This document shows positions 17,540-26,054 of a stretch of DNA of 64,000 nucleotides, piece by piece. The translations under genes were made by a program, and so were the position numbers. Origin of the DNA: an uncultured Oscillibacter sp. (GTDB taxonomy: Bacteria; Bacillota; Clostridia; Oscillospirales; Oscillospiraceae); the NCBI GenBank assembly GCA_945868085.1, contig CAMBKF010000004.1, forward strand, positions 1 to 64,000, in the 5' to 3' direction. Each line of letters opens with the position of its first letter. Position 1 is the stretch's first letter. The notes beneath the pieces are model-generated. The model had not been told where the DNA came from, made no database searches, and worked only from the letters and a program-made list of their open reading frames with translations.

Positions 17540-17758
17540 ATGCCGCGCATGAGCAAATCAAAAAAGCTGGAATGGTCGTTCTTCCTGAATGACCGGGGAC
17601 GCAAGGCGTACAACACGCTCTGCCGCCGCTGCGTCCATGATTGCAAGCAGAGTTTCCGGGTGGTTGTCGTTATTTGCCCGCATTATCGGTCCAAGAGGGC
17701 AAAAAAGGGTGGTACATCTGCGCACTCCCCTCGCGGTCCCGATGGAACACCGCCATGA
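17540..17758 (+). CDS. small Cys-rich conserved element protein
   Basis: 72 residues, basic, with three or four Cys in the middle (TLCRRCVHDCKQSFR and VICPHY), possibly a zinc-binding fold. It starts at ATG 17540 behind GGGAAAGGAG and lies 20 bp after mobC. Similar small proteins recur after MobC in related clostridial elements as I recall, with no known function. The C-terminal part (GGTSAHSPRGPDGTPP) looks low-complexity. Confidence 0.55.
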   Translation: MPRMSKSKKLEWSFFLNDRGRKAYNTLCRRCVHDCKQSFRVVVVICPHYRSKRAKKGGTSAHSPRGPDGTPP

Positions 17759-17832
17759 ATACCGCAGACACCGAAAGGAAGTGATGCGCCATCTATATCA
17801 AGATTGATACCTCGCTCCCACCGTTCATTCCT

Positions 17833-18495
17833 TTGCCGCAATTTATGGTAGTCAGCGAACATTCCATCAACGCCAAACTGCTGTATGCCCTCCTGCTGAA
17901 CCGCACGATGCTTTCGCAAAAATCGGGGTGGGTATCAGAGGACGGAAATGTGTATGTCATCTACACAATCAAGCAGATGGCGAATGACCTGAATCGGAGC
18001 GAAAGAACGGTAAAAACTGCCTTGTGCGAACTGGAAAATGCCGGGCTGCTGACTCGCGTCCGACAGGGCTTGACCAAGGCAAACAGGCTGTTTCTGCAAA
18101 TACCCGATGGGGTACAGCTTTCTTCCCCTCTGATGGGCAAAGGCTGCCTTTCAGAAGTGCAGAAAACCGCCCCTCTTGATGGGCAGAAATTGCCCACAAG
18201 TAATACTGATACAGAATATAAAGAACATAGTAAGACCAAAAGAGTAGAGAGTACGCGCCGCCGATATGGAGAGTTTCAAAATGTTTTTCTGTCAGGCGAG
18301 GAATGTACCCGGCTGGAAACGGCTTATCCCGGTAAAGCCGCCGAATACATTGAGCGGCTGTCCCGGTACATGGCTTCCAATGACAGGCACTATGCCAATC
18401 ATTACGCCACCATCAAGAAGTGGTTGGACGAGGACAGCAAGGGCAGGAGCGCGAAAAACTACACCTACGACGATAACGAGGGAGAGTGTCTATGA
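17833..18495 (+). CDS. RepA-like replication initiator, start region apparently frameshifted
   Basis: The product has a winged-helix replication-initiator domain (NAKLLYALLLNRTMLSQKSGWV ... YTIKQMANDLNRSERTVKTALCELENAGLLTRVR) and a variable C-terminus. Related proteins begin with a short strand like YIKIDTSLPPF; that strand is encoded here just upstream (from about 17791) in the same frame, but a stop codon and lack of a start separate it from the good ribosome site and ATG at 17784. Removing one C in CGCC near 17788 would join them, so a one-base insertion is likely. Translation could still begin at TTG 17833 or ATG 17848. The stop codon overlaps the next gene. Confidence 0.75.
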   Translation: MPQFMVVSEHSINAKLLYALLLNRTMLSQKSGWVSEDGNVYVIYTIKQMANDLNRSERTVKTALCELENAGLLTRVRQGLTKANRLFLQIPDGVQLSSPLMGKGCLSEVQKTAPLDGQKLPTSNTDTEYKEHSKTKRVESTRRRYGEFQNVFLSGEECTRLETAYPGKAAEYIERLSRYMASNDRHYANHYATIKKWLDEDSKGRSAKNYTYDDNEGECL

Positions 18496-19337
18496 ATCCG
18501 ATTTTTACGAAAATGGTTGATGCCGTTGAAGCGGCTAATGCCGCACCTGACGATTACATCAATCCCGCCGATGGGCTGAAATACTGCGGCAAGTGCCACA
18601 CGCCGAAAGAAGCCTTTTATCCCGCAGACCTTCAGGCACAGGGCTTTACCAAGCACCCGGTTATGTGCAAGTGCGCTGCCGAACGCCGAGAACGGGAAGA
18701 ATCCGAACGCCGGGAATGTGAGCGAATGTCCTACATGACGATGCTCCGCAGCGAAGCGTTCCGTGATATGCCCGCCGCTGGCTGGCGGTTTGAGTCAGCC
18801 GCAGTTCCGACACCTCAACTTGCAAAGGCGAGGGGCTACGCGCAGAACTGGGACGAGTTCAAAAAAGCGGGAATCGGGCTGCTCCTGTTCGGGAACGTTG
18901 GCACAGGAAAATCCTTTGCCGCTGGCTGTATTGCCAACGCTCTGATTGACCGTCTGGAGTCTGTCCTCTTTGTGGGAATGTCTGATGTAGTCAACCGTAT
19001 GCAGGGCAATTTCGGTGCGGATCGCGACCATTACATGAAATCGCTTATGCGCCCCGACCTCCTCATTCTGGATGATTTAGGGGCAGAGCGTAACACCAGT
19101 TTCGGCAAGGAGCGAGTATTCGATGTGGTTGACAAGCGGCTGCTGACAGGCAAGCCCATGATCGTCACGACCAATATTCCGCTTTCCGTTATGAAGCAAG
19201 CCGCCGATCTGGATGACCGCCGCATTTTTGACCGCATCTTGGAAGTCTGCGTCCCGATTCGCTTCGACGGAGAGAATTTCCGTAAGGACAACGCCAGCGC
19301 AAATGTCAAAAAAGCCGCAAAACTGCTGAATGGGTAA
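18492..19337 (+). CDS. DnaC-like AAA+ ATPase (helicase loader type)
   Basis: 281 residues. It has an N-terminal Cys-rich part (CGKCHTPKEAFYP ... MCKCAAE, possible zinc site), then an AAA+ core with Walker A GNVGTGKS, Walker B LLILDDLG and a sensor-type VTTNIP. It resembles DnaC/IstB loaders found next to RepA-like initiators in integrative elements, and would load the replicative helicase at the element origin. The start ATG overlaps the repA stop (ATGA), with GGGAGAG upstream, so the two are translationally coupled. Confidence 0.85.
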   Translation: MNPIFTKMVDAVEAANAAPDDYINPADGLKYCGKCHTPKEAFYPADLQAQGFTKHPVMCKCAAERREREESERRECERMSYMTMLRSEAFRDMPAAGWRFESAAVPTPQLAKARGYAQNWDEFKKAGIGLLLFGNVGTGKSFAAGCIANALIDRLESVLFVGMSDVVNRMQGNFGADRDHYMKSLMRPDLLILDDLGAERNTSFGKERVFDVVDKRLLTGKPMIVTTNIPLSVMKQAADLDDRRIFDRILEVCVPIRFDGENFRKDNASANVKKAAKLLNG

Positions 19338-19375
19338 GCCGCTGCAACAGCTTACCCACCCATGAGACAGGAATG

Positions 19376-19591
19376 TTATTCAACTGGCTTTCCTGTTTCT
19401 TCTGAAATAAAACGACCCTCAAACCGACAGCCGATCGCCGCTGCAATTTCTTGTAACTCGCTTTCTCTAAAATTATCACGACGCATTTTGCCGCTGATAT
19501 TTTGGGTCGTGCAGCCAAGCTGCCTTGAAAGCTGACTGATGGTTACGCCTTGCTTCTTCATAGCAGCCCGGATAACCTGAGCCATACTCAT
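19376..19591 (-). CDS. small XRE-type HTH regulator
   Basis: 71 residues comprising one Cro/CI-type helix-turn-helix (AQVIRAAMKKQGVTISQLSRQLGCTTQNISGKMRRDNF). GGAGG lies 8 nt before the chosen ATG at 19591; an alternative GTG lies 9 bp upstream. It is transcribed opposite to the replication genes and the recombinase, between them, and is a good candidate for a repressor of element excision or replication. Confidence 0.75.
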   Translation of the reverse strand: MSMAQVIRAAMKKQGVTISQLSRQLGCTTQNISGKMRRDNFRESELQEIAAAIGCRFEGRFISEETGKPVE

Positions 19592-19786
19592 TGACTTCAC
19601 CTCCGGGAATTTTCAAAGTAATTATACATGAGAGCAAGTAGAAATGTCAATTCAGGAGTTACCGGAGAACTGATCCGGAGCTATTGACGAAAGCCTGAAA
19701 ACAGCATATAATAGTAACCAATAAGTTACCAATTAGTAGCGGCACTTCATTCGGCTGACTAACTTAATGTCAAATGGAGTGATTAC

Positions 19787-19969
19787 ATGGTAGAAAATGA
19801 AAACTACAAGAGCTACACCGCAAACAACGGTACCGAGCTTCGCTTTCCCAAGGAGAGTATGGTTCAGATGACAGCAGAGCAGCGGGACTGCTACCAGAAC
19901 TTTATCAATGTTCTGGCACAAATTCTGATTAAGTATGCTGCCGCAGAAAAAGAAAATCAGAAAAGTTGA
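19787..19969 (+). CDS. hypothetical small protein before the recombinase
   Basis: 60 residues, rich in Asn, Gln and Glu, with an amphipathic C-terminal helix (QNFINVLAQILIKYAAAEKENQ). GGAGTGATTAC precedes the ATG. It lies 54 bp upstream of the serine recombinase and is on the same strand. Small genes in this place are common in serine-recombinase elements; I compared it mentally with TnpW-type proteins and saw no match. Function unknown. Confidence 0.55.
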   Translation: MVENENYKSYTANNGTELRFPKESMVQMTAEQRDCYQNFINVLAQILIKYAAAEKENQKS

Positions 19970-19979
19970 ACTGAGTATT

Positions 19980-20002
19980 CCGGGCGGTCATTGACCGCCC
20001 GG
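19980..20002 (+). other. hairpin before the recombinase gene
   Basis: An 11-bp near-perfect palindrome (CCGGGCGGTCA / TGACCGCCCGG) lies 22 bp upstream of the recombinase start with no U-tract. It may limit read-through or translation, or be bound by a regulator. Confidence 0.5.
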
Positions 20003-20023
20003 CTCTGTAACAGGAGGGAATCT

Positions 20024-21739
20024 ATGTATAATACGAAAGAGGGTAAAACGTGTGTTATCTATATCCGCGTCAGCAGTGAACGTCAGGTAAAGGGGTATAG
20101 TCTGGACGGGCAGAAACACTATCTGGCTGAATGCGCCGAGCGTCGGGGTATGACCGTTCTTGATACCTACGTTGAAGAAGGCAAAAGTGGCAAGAGTATC
20201 GAGGGACGGACTGAGTTCCAGCGGATGCTGGATGACATTCAGAGTGGAAAAGTGCATACGGACTATGTGCTGGTTTTCAAATTATCGCGGTTTGGCAGAA
20301 ACGCGCGGGATGTGCTGAACTCCCTTGAGTTCATTATGAAATACGGCGTTCACCTGATGTGCGTAGAAGATGGGCTTGATTCCTCGACCTCTATGGGAAA
20401 AATGATGATTACCATTCTTGGCGCGGTAGCTGAGTTGGAGCGCGAAAACATCATTGCACAGAGCCTTTTGGGGCGCGAGGAAAAAGCAAAATCCGGCGGC
20501 TGGAACGGTGGCTTTGCACCCTATGGGTATCGCCTAGTAAAGGGGGATGACAAGAGTAAAGGAAAATTGGAGACTGTTCCGGAGGAAAAGGCTGTCGTGC
20601 AGTTGGTTTTTGATATGTTCCTGAACCGTAATATGGGCTACACGGCAATTTCGGGCTATCTCAATCGAAACGGTTATACTCGCCCACCGGCAAAGAACGC
20701 AATCCGTCCCAGCTATGGCGAGTGGAGTTCCGACCACATCAAGAGAATGCTCAGCAATCCGGTTTATACGGGGCGCGTGGCATGGGGCAAGCGACGGACG
20801 GAAAAAGTGCCCGGCAGTGACAACGAATATCGACTGGTAAAACAGGACGAATATATTTTGAGCGAAGTTATTTCTCACGAAGAATTTGTTTCCAAAGAGG
20901 ATTTTGACCGGGTTCAGGAGATCAAAGCCATTCGTGGGAAAAAGGGTAATCACAACATTGGTCAGTATAACGCACATCTGTTGTCCGGTATCGTAAAATG
21001 TCCGCAATGCGGCGCACCCATGTACATCGGCATGACCAAGTGGACAAATCAGGACGGTACAGAGCGCCGTACAGAATCTTATGTCTGCTCCTATGCGACA
21101 AAACACCGGGGGACTTCGGTATGCCGCAGGAATGGCGTGGTAGCCAGTCAGGTTGAGGACGAGGTGATGGAGTACACCCGGAAGATTGTTCGCAATCCGC
21201 AGTTTATCAAAGATTTGCAGGAAAAGGTAATGACCGCCGTGGACATGACCGAGGTCGAGAATGACATTACCGCCTACAAAAACCAGCTATCCGCTTTACA
21301 GCGCAGCCGCGACAGTTTGGAGCGGGACATTGACCGCATTGCTCCGGATGACAAGTATGCAGAGCGTCGCCGAGCAGATATGACCCGCCGCCTGAATGAT
21401 CTCTATGACCAGATTTATAAGGCAGAGGATCTGTTGCAGGAGAGTACGATGAAAAAGGCAACTCTGGAAAGTGAGCAGATGTCTGTGCAATCCATGATCG
21501 GAATCCTCTCGTCTTTTGATGCAATCTATGATAGAATGAATGCAGCAGAACGGCGTGACCTAGTGAAATACCTGATTTCTGAGGTTGAGTTGTTCCCGCG
21601 TGAGGAACAAAAGACGCAGAAACGCTTCGTAAAGGCGATTGCGTACAAGTTTCCCATTGAGCAAAAGGTGCTCACGCAATTTGATGAATGCGGGGCATCT
21701 GTCGAGACCGTAGTATTGATGTCAAGGGTTAAGGAATAA
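20024..21739 (+). CDS. large serine recombinase (integrase of the element)
   Basis: 571 residues. The N-terminal resolvase domain begins IYIRVSSERQVKGYSLDGQ with catalytic Ser 17 and continues to about residue 160. A recombinase domain follows, then a zinc ribbon (CPQCGAPMYIG ... YVCS) and a long coiled coil (about 415-490). It would catalyse integration and excision by a double-strand-break mechanism. AGGAGGGAATCT precedes the ATG. The last residues, VETVVLMSRVKE, mirror the C-terminus of RlmD: the attachment site lies within the recombinase gene end, so integration swaps the ends of two proteins. Confidence 0.95.
   Translation: MYNTKEGKTCVIYIRVSSERQVKGYSLDGQKHYLAECAERRGMTVLDTYVEEGKSGKSIEGRTEFQRMLDDIQSGKVHTDYVLVFKLSRFGRNARDVLNSLEFIMKYGVHLMCVEDGLDSSTSMGKMMITILGAVAELERENIIAQSLLGREEKAKSGGWNGGFAPYGYRLVKGDDKSKGKLETVPEEKAVVQLVFDMFLNRNMGYTAISGYLNRNGYTRPPAKNAIRPSYGEWSSDHIKRMLSNPVYTGRVAWGKRRTEKVPGSDNEYRLVKQDEYILSEVISHEEFVSKEDFDRVQEIKAIRGKKGNHNIGQYNAHLLSGIVKCPQCGAPMYIGMTKWTNQDGTERRTESYVCSYATKHRGTSVCRRNGVVASQVEDEVMEYTRKIVRNPQFIKDLQEKVMTAVDMTEVENDITAYKNQLSALQRSRDSLERDIDRIAPDDKYAERRRADMTRRLNDLYDQIYKAEDLLQESTMKKATLESEQMSVQSMIGILSSFDAIYDRMNAAERRDLVKYLISEVELFPREEQKTQKRFVKAIAYKFPIEQKVLTQFDECGASVETVVLMSRVKE
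21701..21727 (+). other. right attachment site (attR)
   Basis: This encodes VETVVLMSR, matching VETVVLLSR at 2274-2300 in protein and partly in DNA (shared TGTCA). Rejoining the left half of 2274-2300 with the right half here would give an uninterrupted RlmD ending VETVVLLSRVKE, which is a plausible native C-terminus. Confidence 0.7.
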
Positions 21740-21783
21740 AGTGTGAAAAACCGCTTATTTCCGGTGCTATTGGCTATATTGGC

Positions 21784-21885
21784 TGACATTCAAATCACTA
21801 ACTCACCTGTTCGGAAATGTGCGAGAGAACATATCTGCGGAAACGGAAAACGAGCAGAAAAGCTGAGTTAGTGGATTATATGTCA
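21784..21885. repeat. MITE-like inverted-repeat unit
   Basis: Imperfect 22-bp terminal inverted repeats (TGACAT.6.CACTAACTCA at the left, TGAGTTAGTG.6.ATGTCA at the right; 18 of 22 positions match) enclose 58 bp. It lies just outside attR. The stretch 21740-22183 has no supported gene and is AT-rich. Confidence 0.4.
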
Positions 21886-22127
21886 CAGACTGACAGCAGT
21901 TCAGCACACCCAACTGTTTGTAAAATTGAGTGTGCGGATTACTTTTCAGGGAAAAAGAGTCTTTAGCCGATGAAGAACCCTCAAATAGGTTTCTCATGAA
22001 AGAAAATTTCCAGTGTTAGGATTCTATTCTTTAAGCATCTGCGATTATGATAGAGTAACACTGGCTGTAGTTTGCGTTACTCAATGCCACAAGAAAATAG
22101 TATGAAGATATATTAAACTCCAAAAAA

Positions 22128-22158
22128 TTCACACAAAGCACGAAAAATATGATATAAT
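22128..22158 (+). promoter_or_regulatory. promoter of the panA-panT pair
   Basis: TATAAT at 22153-22158 with a weak TTCACA 19 bp upstream; the start codon follows 26 bp later. Confidence 0.5.
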
Positions 22159-22183
22159 GTATTTTGGAAAGGAGGATGAGCTA

Positions 22184-22669
22184 ATGGGCTATAATGTATT
22201 AGATGTATGTCGTCATGTGATAAATTATAGTAACGAGAACGATTATGGTATTTCTAATCTTAAGCTTCAGAAAGTACTGTATTTCATTCAAGCTTATTTT
22301 GTAACGAACAAAAAAGACCATGCTCCTTGTTTTGATGAAAAAATTGAGGCCTGGGATTTTGGCCCTGTTGTACCGGAAGCATACCACGAATACAAGCAAT
22401 ATGGAAGTGGAGATATTCCTACTATTGAATCGTATATTTCTTTTGACGAAACAGATATTTGGAAGTCAAAAAGAATCGTATTCAATGATGATGTGATTTC
22501 GGATGAGGATAAAGTTCTGATAAATAAGGTTGTAGATAAGTTTTCTGATTATTCGGCAACAGACCTCGTATCATTGACTCATAGGCAATCACCGTGGATT
22601 GATGCCTACGTTCCTCATCAAAATAATGAGATTACACTAAATGCAATAAGGAAGTATTTTAATGGCTGA
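22184..22669 (+). CDS. Panacea-domain (DUF4065) antitoxin-like protein
   Basis: 161 residues. It has the DUF4065/SocA-like pattern: an N-terminal YFI-containing helix pair (NLKLQKVLYFIQAYF), then AWDFGPVVPEAYHEYKQYG, then a C-terminal LVSLTHRQSPW. The Panacea domain is known as a widely shared antitoxin domain (PanA) that neutralises unrelated toxins (PanT) encoded next to it. AAAGGAGGATGAG precedes ATG 22184. The next gene overlaps it by 8 bp, fitting a two-gene toxin-antitoxin unit. GC content is very low compared with all neighbours. Confidence 0.8.
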   Translation: MGYNVLDVCRHVINYSNENDYGISNLKLQKVLYFIQAYFVTNKKDHAPCFDEKIEAWDFGPVVPEAYHEYKQYGSGDIPTIESYISFDETDIWKSKRIVFNDDVISDEDKVLINKVVDKFSDYSATDLVSLTHRQSPWIDAYVPHQNNEITLNAIRKYFNG

Positions 22670-23462
22670 TGACAAATTGGATGCGCTGCTGCGAACAACG
22701 GATAACGCAACAATGTCGTTGGAGCAGTCGAGAAAATTCAACAATACGAAAAGAAAAATAAATGCTATTTGTAAAGCTTTAACTTTAGAAACGCAGAAGT
22801 ATGCCCCACAGAAGACCGTAGAAAATATTGATGCTTATATTTCCTCGCCAAATAAGTTGGACCGGATCCTGTATTCAGAGATTAGCAGTTTTGTCTTTTC
22901 GCTAGAGATGGAAGAACGCGGAGTTTTTGCGACCAACTTAGAGAAGTTGCTGTTGTATTCTTTGGATGACAATAATAATGTAAGTGAAGACAGCAAAAGA
23001 ATCATAATTAAGATTTATGACCATTTTCAACTTGCGCTACACCAAATAGAAAATGTGAATAATATTTTTGCTAGTAGTATTGAAGAAGCTAAAGAAAATT
23101 TAAAAAAGGAAATTAAAGGTGTTGAGAAAGAGTATATATCAATACTGGGTATTTTTGCAGCTATTGTTTTAGCTTTTGTAGGTGGCATTACTTTTTCAAC
23201 ATCGGTTTTACAGAACATATCATCTGTCAGCGTATTTAGGTTATTATTGATAGTTGATTTTCTGGCGTTTGTTCTTATCAATATTATTTATATTCTCGTA
23301 AAATTTATCTTCACTATAAATGAGAAAGATGCAAAAATTTTTAACGTGAAGGCGTTAAATAAAGCATGCTTAGTAATTGCGTCTGTGATAATAGTTGCAT
23401 GGTTACTTAATGCAAACCAACTACCTGATTTTATATCTAGTTTTCTCCCCTGGAGCAAATAA
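22662..23462 (+). CDS. membrane protein, candidate PanT toxin or abortive-infection effector
   Basis: 266 residues. The N-terminal 150 are helical and charged. The C-terminal part has three hydrophobic segments (about 160-186 ISILGIFAAIVLAFVGGI, 192-218 FRLLLIVDFLAFVLINIIYILV, 233-252 ACLVIASVIIVAWLL). I do not recognise a catalytic motif. Its start lies inside the end of the Panacea gene (8-bp overlap), with AAGGAAG upstream. By position it is the likely partner toxin; the topology suggests action at the membrane, but this is inference. Convergent with the amidase gene, sharing a terminator. Confidence 0.65.
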   Translation: MADDKLDALLRTTDNATMSLEQSRKFNNTKRKINAICKALTLETQKYAPQKTVENIDAYISSPNKLDRILYSEISSFVFSLEMEERGVFATNLEKLLLYSLDDNNNVSEDSKRIIIKIYDHFQLALHQIENVNNIFASSIEEAKENLKKEIKGVEKEYISILGIFAAIVLAFVGGITFSTSVLQNISSVSVFRLLLIVDFLAFVLINIIYILVKFIFTINEKDAKIFNVKALNKACLVIASVIIVAWLLNANQLPDFISSFLPWSK

Positions 23463-23470
23463 TAAATAAA

Positions 23471-23511
23471 CAGCCCTCCCGACCATCAATCATGGTGGTC
23501 AGGAGGGCTTT
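23471..23511. terminator. bidirectional terminator
   Basis: Stem AGCCCTCC.GACCA / TGGTC.GGAGGGCT with flanking AACAG/CTGTT, placed between convergent panT-like and amidase genes. Confidence 0.8.
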
Positions 23512-23523
23512 GCTGTTCTCATA

Positions 23524-24423
23524 CTATTCCGCATCTATATCCACTTTGAGTCCAGACTTCAACTCGACCGTATAATGGTCCTCAAAAATCGTAATCTGCT
23601 TGAACCAACGCCGGACTAGGGTATCGTCGAATTCCGTCAGTTCGGCAGGCTGGCTTCGGATAAAATCCTGAAGCTCCGTATGGACCCTGTAGTTTTCCGG
23701 GTAGACCAGCGTGCCCTTGCTGTCAAATACGCTGTAACACGGATTCGCATCCGCGCACTTCTTTGCGTTGGCCAGAATCTTGTAGGCGCCCTTCTGGGAT
23801 TTGACATCAGACCAGGTCTTGCGGACACGGTAAAGTTCCGCTTTGGCGGGCTCTGGTGCCGGATCGGCTTCCGTGGGAGTCGAGCCAAGAGCGGCGGTGA
23901 CCTTCGCAGCCAAATCGTCCAGGCGGCTGTAGAGCCAGTCGCCCGGACAGGACTTATTGGCAAACCAGCGGTGGACGGTCAGCACCATCTCGTCCTCTTT
24001 GGGGGTGTAGTTCAGCGTCTTGGTCTTATCCGCAAACCAGAGCAGCTTCTTCTTGCCGCTGCGCTGACAGATATCTGTACACAGCTTGACCAGGGACTCA
24101 TAGACCTTACTGTTCATGGCATAGGGCGCAGAGGTGTCGCTGGCGCACTCGATGGTGATGGCTCGCTGGTCATTTTCCCTGCTGGAAGAACACCAGGAAC
24201 GGTTCTTCTCCTCCACGCAGAGAGAAACCCTGCCGTCCGTGCCAATGCCATAGTTGCAGCTGGCCTGACGGTCAGGGCTGATAAAGCAATCGCAGATCCG
24301 TTCAGCGGTGGCTTGTCCCACAACGCAGTGGGGCGTGATGCGATCAATACTGTGCGTTCGTTGCCCGGAGTGGTTGGGGCTGAGTTTGGTGTAGACCACC
24401 AGTGGGCTGTTGGTATAGGCCAT
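23524..24423 (-). CDS. phage-type N-acetylmuramoyl-L-alanine amidase (endolysin)
   Basis: 299 residues. The Amidase_2/PGRP-like domain covers about residues 1-175, with probable zinc ligands H32, H151 and C159 in ITPHCVVG and HRWFANKSCPGDWL. A linker and an approximately 100-residue C-terminal part follow (YRVRKTWSDVKSQKGAYKILANAKKCADANPCYSVFD), probably a wall-binding or regulatory module. It would cut the amide bond between MurNAc and the stem peptide. The start overlaps the stop of the holin gene by one base, the standard phage lysis order. No other phage genes are present, so this is a remnant. Confidence 0.88.
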   Translation of the reverse strand: MAYTNSPLVVYTKLSPNHSGQRTHSIDRITPHCVVGQATAERICDCFISPDRQASCNYGIGTDGRVSLCVEEKNRSWCSSSRENDQRAITIECASDTSAPYAMNSKVYESLVKLCTDICQRSGKKKLLWFADKTKTLNYTPKEDEMVLTVHRWFANKSCPGDWLYSRLDDLAAKVTAALGSTPTEADPAPEPAKAELYRVRKTWSDVKSQKGAYKILANAKKCADANPCYSVFDSKGTLVYPENYRVHTELQDFIRSQPAELTEFDDTLVRRWFKQITIFEDHYTVELKSGLKVDIDAE

Positions 24424-24839
24424 TACTGTCCCTCCTTCCCGTCAGATCGGTCATGGAGCTGCTCCAGCACGGTCTTGATGGCATCCGGCACAGGCAGACC
24501 CAGGTGGGCGGCATTCTCCAGCAGAGACACGCCCTCATTGGAAAGGTAGAAGAAGATCACCGCCGTGCGCAGGACACCGGGCGAACCCAGCACCTGGACA
24601 TCGATGATATTGCCGATGCCCACCAGCAGGAAAATCAGCACCTTGCGGCAGATGCCCTTGAAGCCCACCTCGCTGGACAGGGTCTTATCGGAGATGGCGC
24701 ACATGACTCCGGTGATGTAGTCGATGGCCACGAAGGCGATCAGGGCGTAGAGCAGGCCATCACAGCCGCCCAGGAAGTAGCCAAGCCAGCCGCCCACAGC
24801 GGCAAAGGCCAGCTGAATGGTGTTCCAGAATTCTTTCAT
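24423..24839 (-). CDS. phage holin (toxin-secretion/lysis family), fused to the MATE frame
   Basis: The last 138 residues of a continuous 543-residue frame are a phage holin: MKEFWNTIQLAFAAVGGWLGYFLGGCDGLLYALIAFVAIDYITGV, then a second hydrophobic part, then a charged tail. Such holins of clostridial phages (TcdE/phage_holin_4 type) make membrane pores for endolysin release. No ribosome site is visible before its Met, and the upstream frame is an open MATE gene, so it could be made only as a fusion or by read-through. The amidase gene follows directly. Confidence 0.8.
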   Translation of the reverse strand: MKEFWNTIQLAFAAVGGWLGYFLGGCDGLLYALIAFVAIDYITGVMCAISDKTLSSEVGFKGICRKVLIFLLVGIGNIIDVQVLGSPGVLRTAVIFFYLSNEGVSLLENAAHLGLPVPDAIKTVLEQLHDRSDGKEGQ

Positions 24840-26054
24840 AAGCAGAATGATTTTCCGCCAGACCGTGAGAAAGATCGCCTTGGGCGCTTGGTCCAATGCC
24901 ACAAAGCTGTACTGGCACGCCACCTGCACACCGTAGATAAGGAGCACGGCGAGGTAGATGCGCATGCTCCCGGCCGTGTACCGGATCAGCGCCGTGTCGT
25001 TGGTGAAAATGGAGGCCACCGCACCGGGCGCCGTCATGCAGAGCAGCCAGATCAGGAACGATCCGCCAACGCAGCAAACCAGCAATAAGCGGAATGTTTT
25101 CTTCACCCGGGGGATATTCCCTGCGCCCAGATTATAACTGAGCAGCGGCTGTGCTCCCTGCACCAGTCCCGGCAGAAGCAGCATCACAAACTGCATGACG
25201 CTGCTCAAAATACTCATGGATGCCACCGCTATATCTCCGCCGTAGGTCTGCAGAGCGGTATTGAAGCTGATGGCCACCAGGTTTTCCGTCAGCTGCATCA
25301 GCGCAGGCGACGTCCCCAGCAGGATACACGGCCAGAGGAGGGGTCCCGCAAAGCGGATATTCCGCAGGCGAAGCCGCAGGATGCTTTTCCCCGCGGATAG
25401 ATAGCCGATGACAAGGCAGGCGGACACGCCCTGCGCTATGACGGTCGCCAATGCCGCCCCCTTGACGCCCATGCCGAAGCCATTGATCAGCGCCGCATCC
25501 AGCGCAATATTTGTTACCGCACCTGCAGCTACATTCCCCATACTGACCAGCGTTTTGCCCTGCGCCGTAATGAAGGCGTTCAGCCCCAGTGTCAGTTGGG
25601 TGAACAGCGTGCCGAAGCAATAGATGCCCATGTAGTCTGCCGCGAAAGAGATGGTATCGGCGCTGGCGCCAAACAGCAGCAGGATCGGCCGGCCAAGGGC
25701 CAGCATGATACCGGTCAGAAGCGCGGAGAGCAAAAGCAGCATCCAGGTGCAGCTGCCCATGACCTTTTCCGCCTGCTCGGTTTCCCCCTTTCCGAGCAAA
25801 ATAGACGCCTTGGGTGCGCCGCCCATGCTGACCAGCGCCGCAAAAGCGGAGATGGCCAGGATCACCGGTGTGGTCACGCCAACCCCGGCCAGCGCCTGCT
25901 TGCCTACCGCCGGAATACGGCCGATAAACATTTTATCCACCAAATTATACAGAATGTTGATAAGCTGCGCGGCCACTGCCGGGATCGCCAGCCTGAAAAA
26001 CGCCTTTGGCACCGGCATGGATGCCAGCAGGTCGGCGTCTTTATGCCGCATCAC
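24840..26054 (-). pseudogene. MATE efflux transporter, C-terminally truncated and fused to holin
   Basis: The first 405 or so residues are a MATE-family multidrug/Na+ or H+ antiporter with about ten membrane segments (FRLAIPAVAAQLINILYNLVDKMFIGRIP ... GAQPLLSYNLGAGN ... FVALDQAPKAIFLTVWRKI). The family needs 12 segments and about 440-460 residues; the last two are missing, and the frame runs straight into the holin. Transport is therefore unlikely unless holin segments substitute. The start overlaps the yeiH-like stop by 4 bp (ATGA). Confidence 0.8.

Larger units (their letters stand above)
23524..24839 (-). mobile_element. prophage lysis-cassette remnant
   Basis: Holin and amidase are the only phage genes seen; they are joined to the 3' part of a MATE gene whose own C-terminus is missing. 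Integrase, structural and repressor genes are absent. Confidence 0.6.

Noticed and set aside
19787..19969. TnpW-type transposon protein
   Set aside because: The position fits, but the sequence lacks the strand pattern I recall for TnpW, so I left it as hypothetical.
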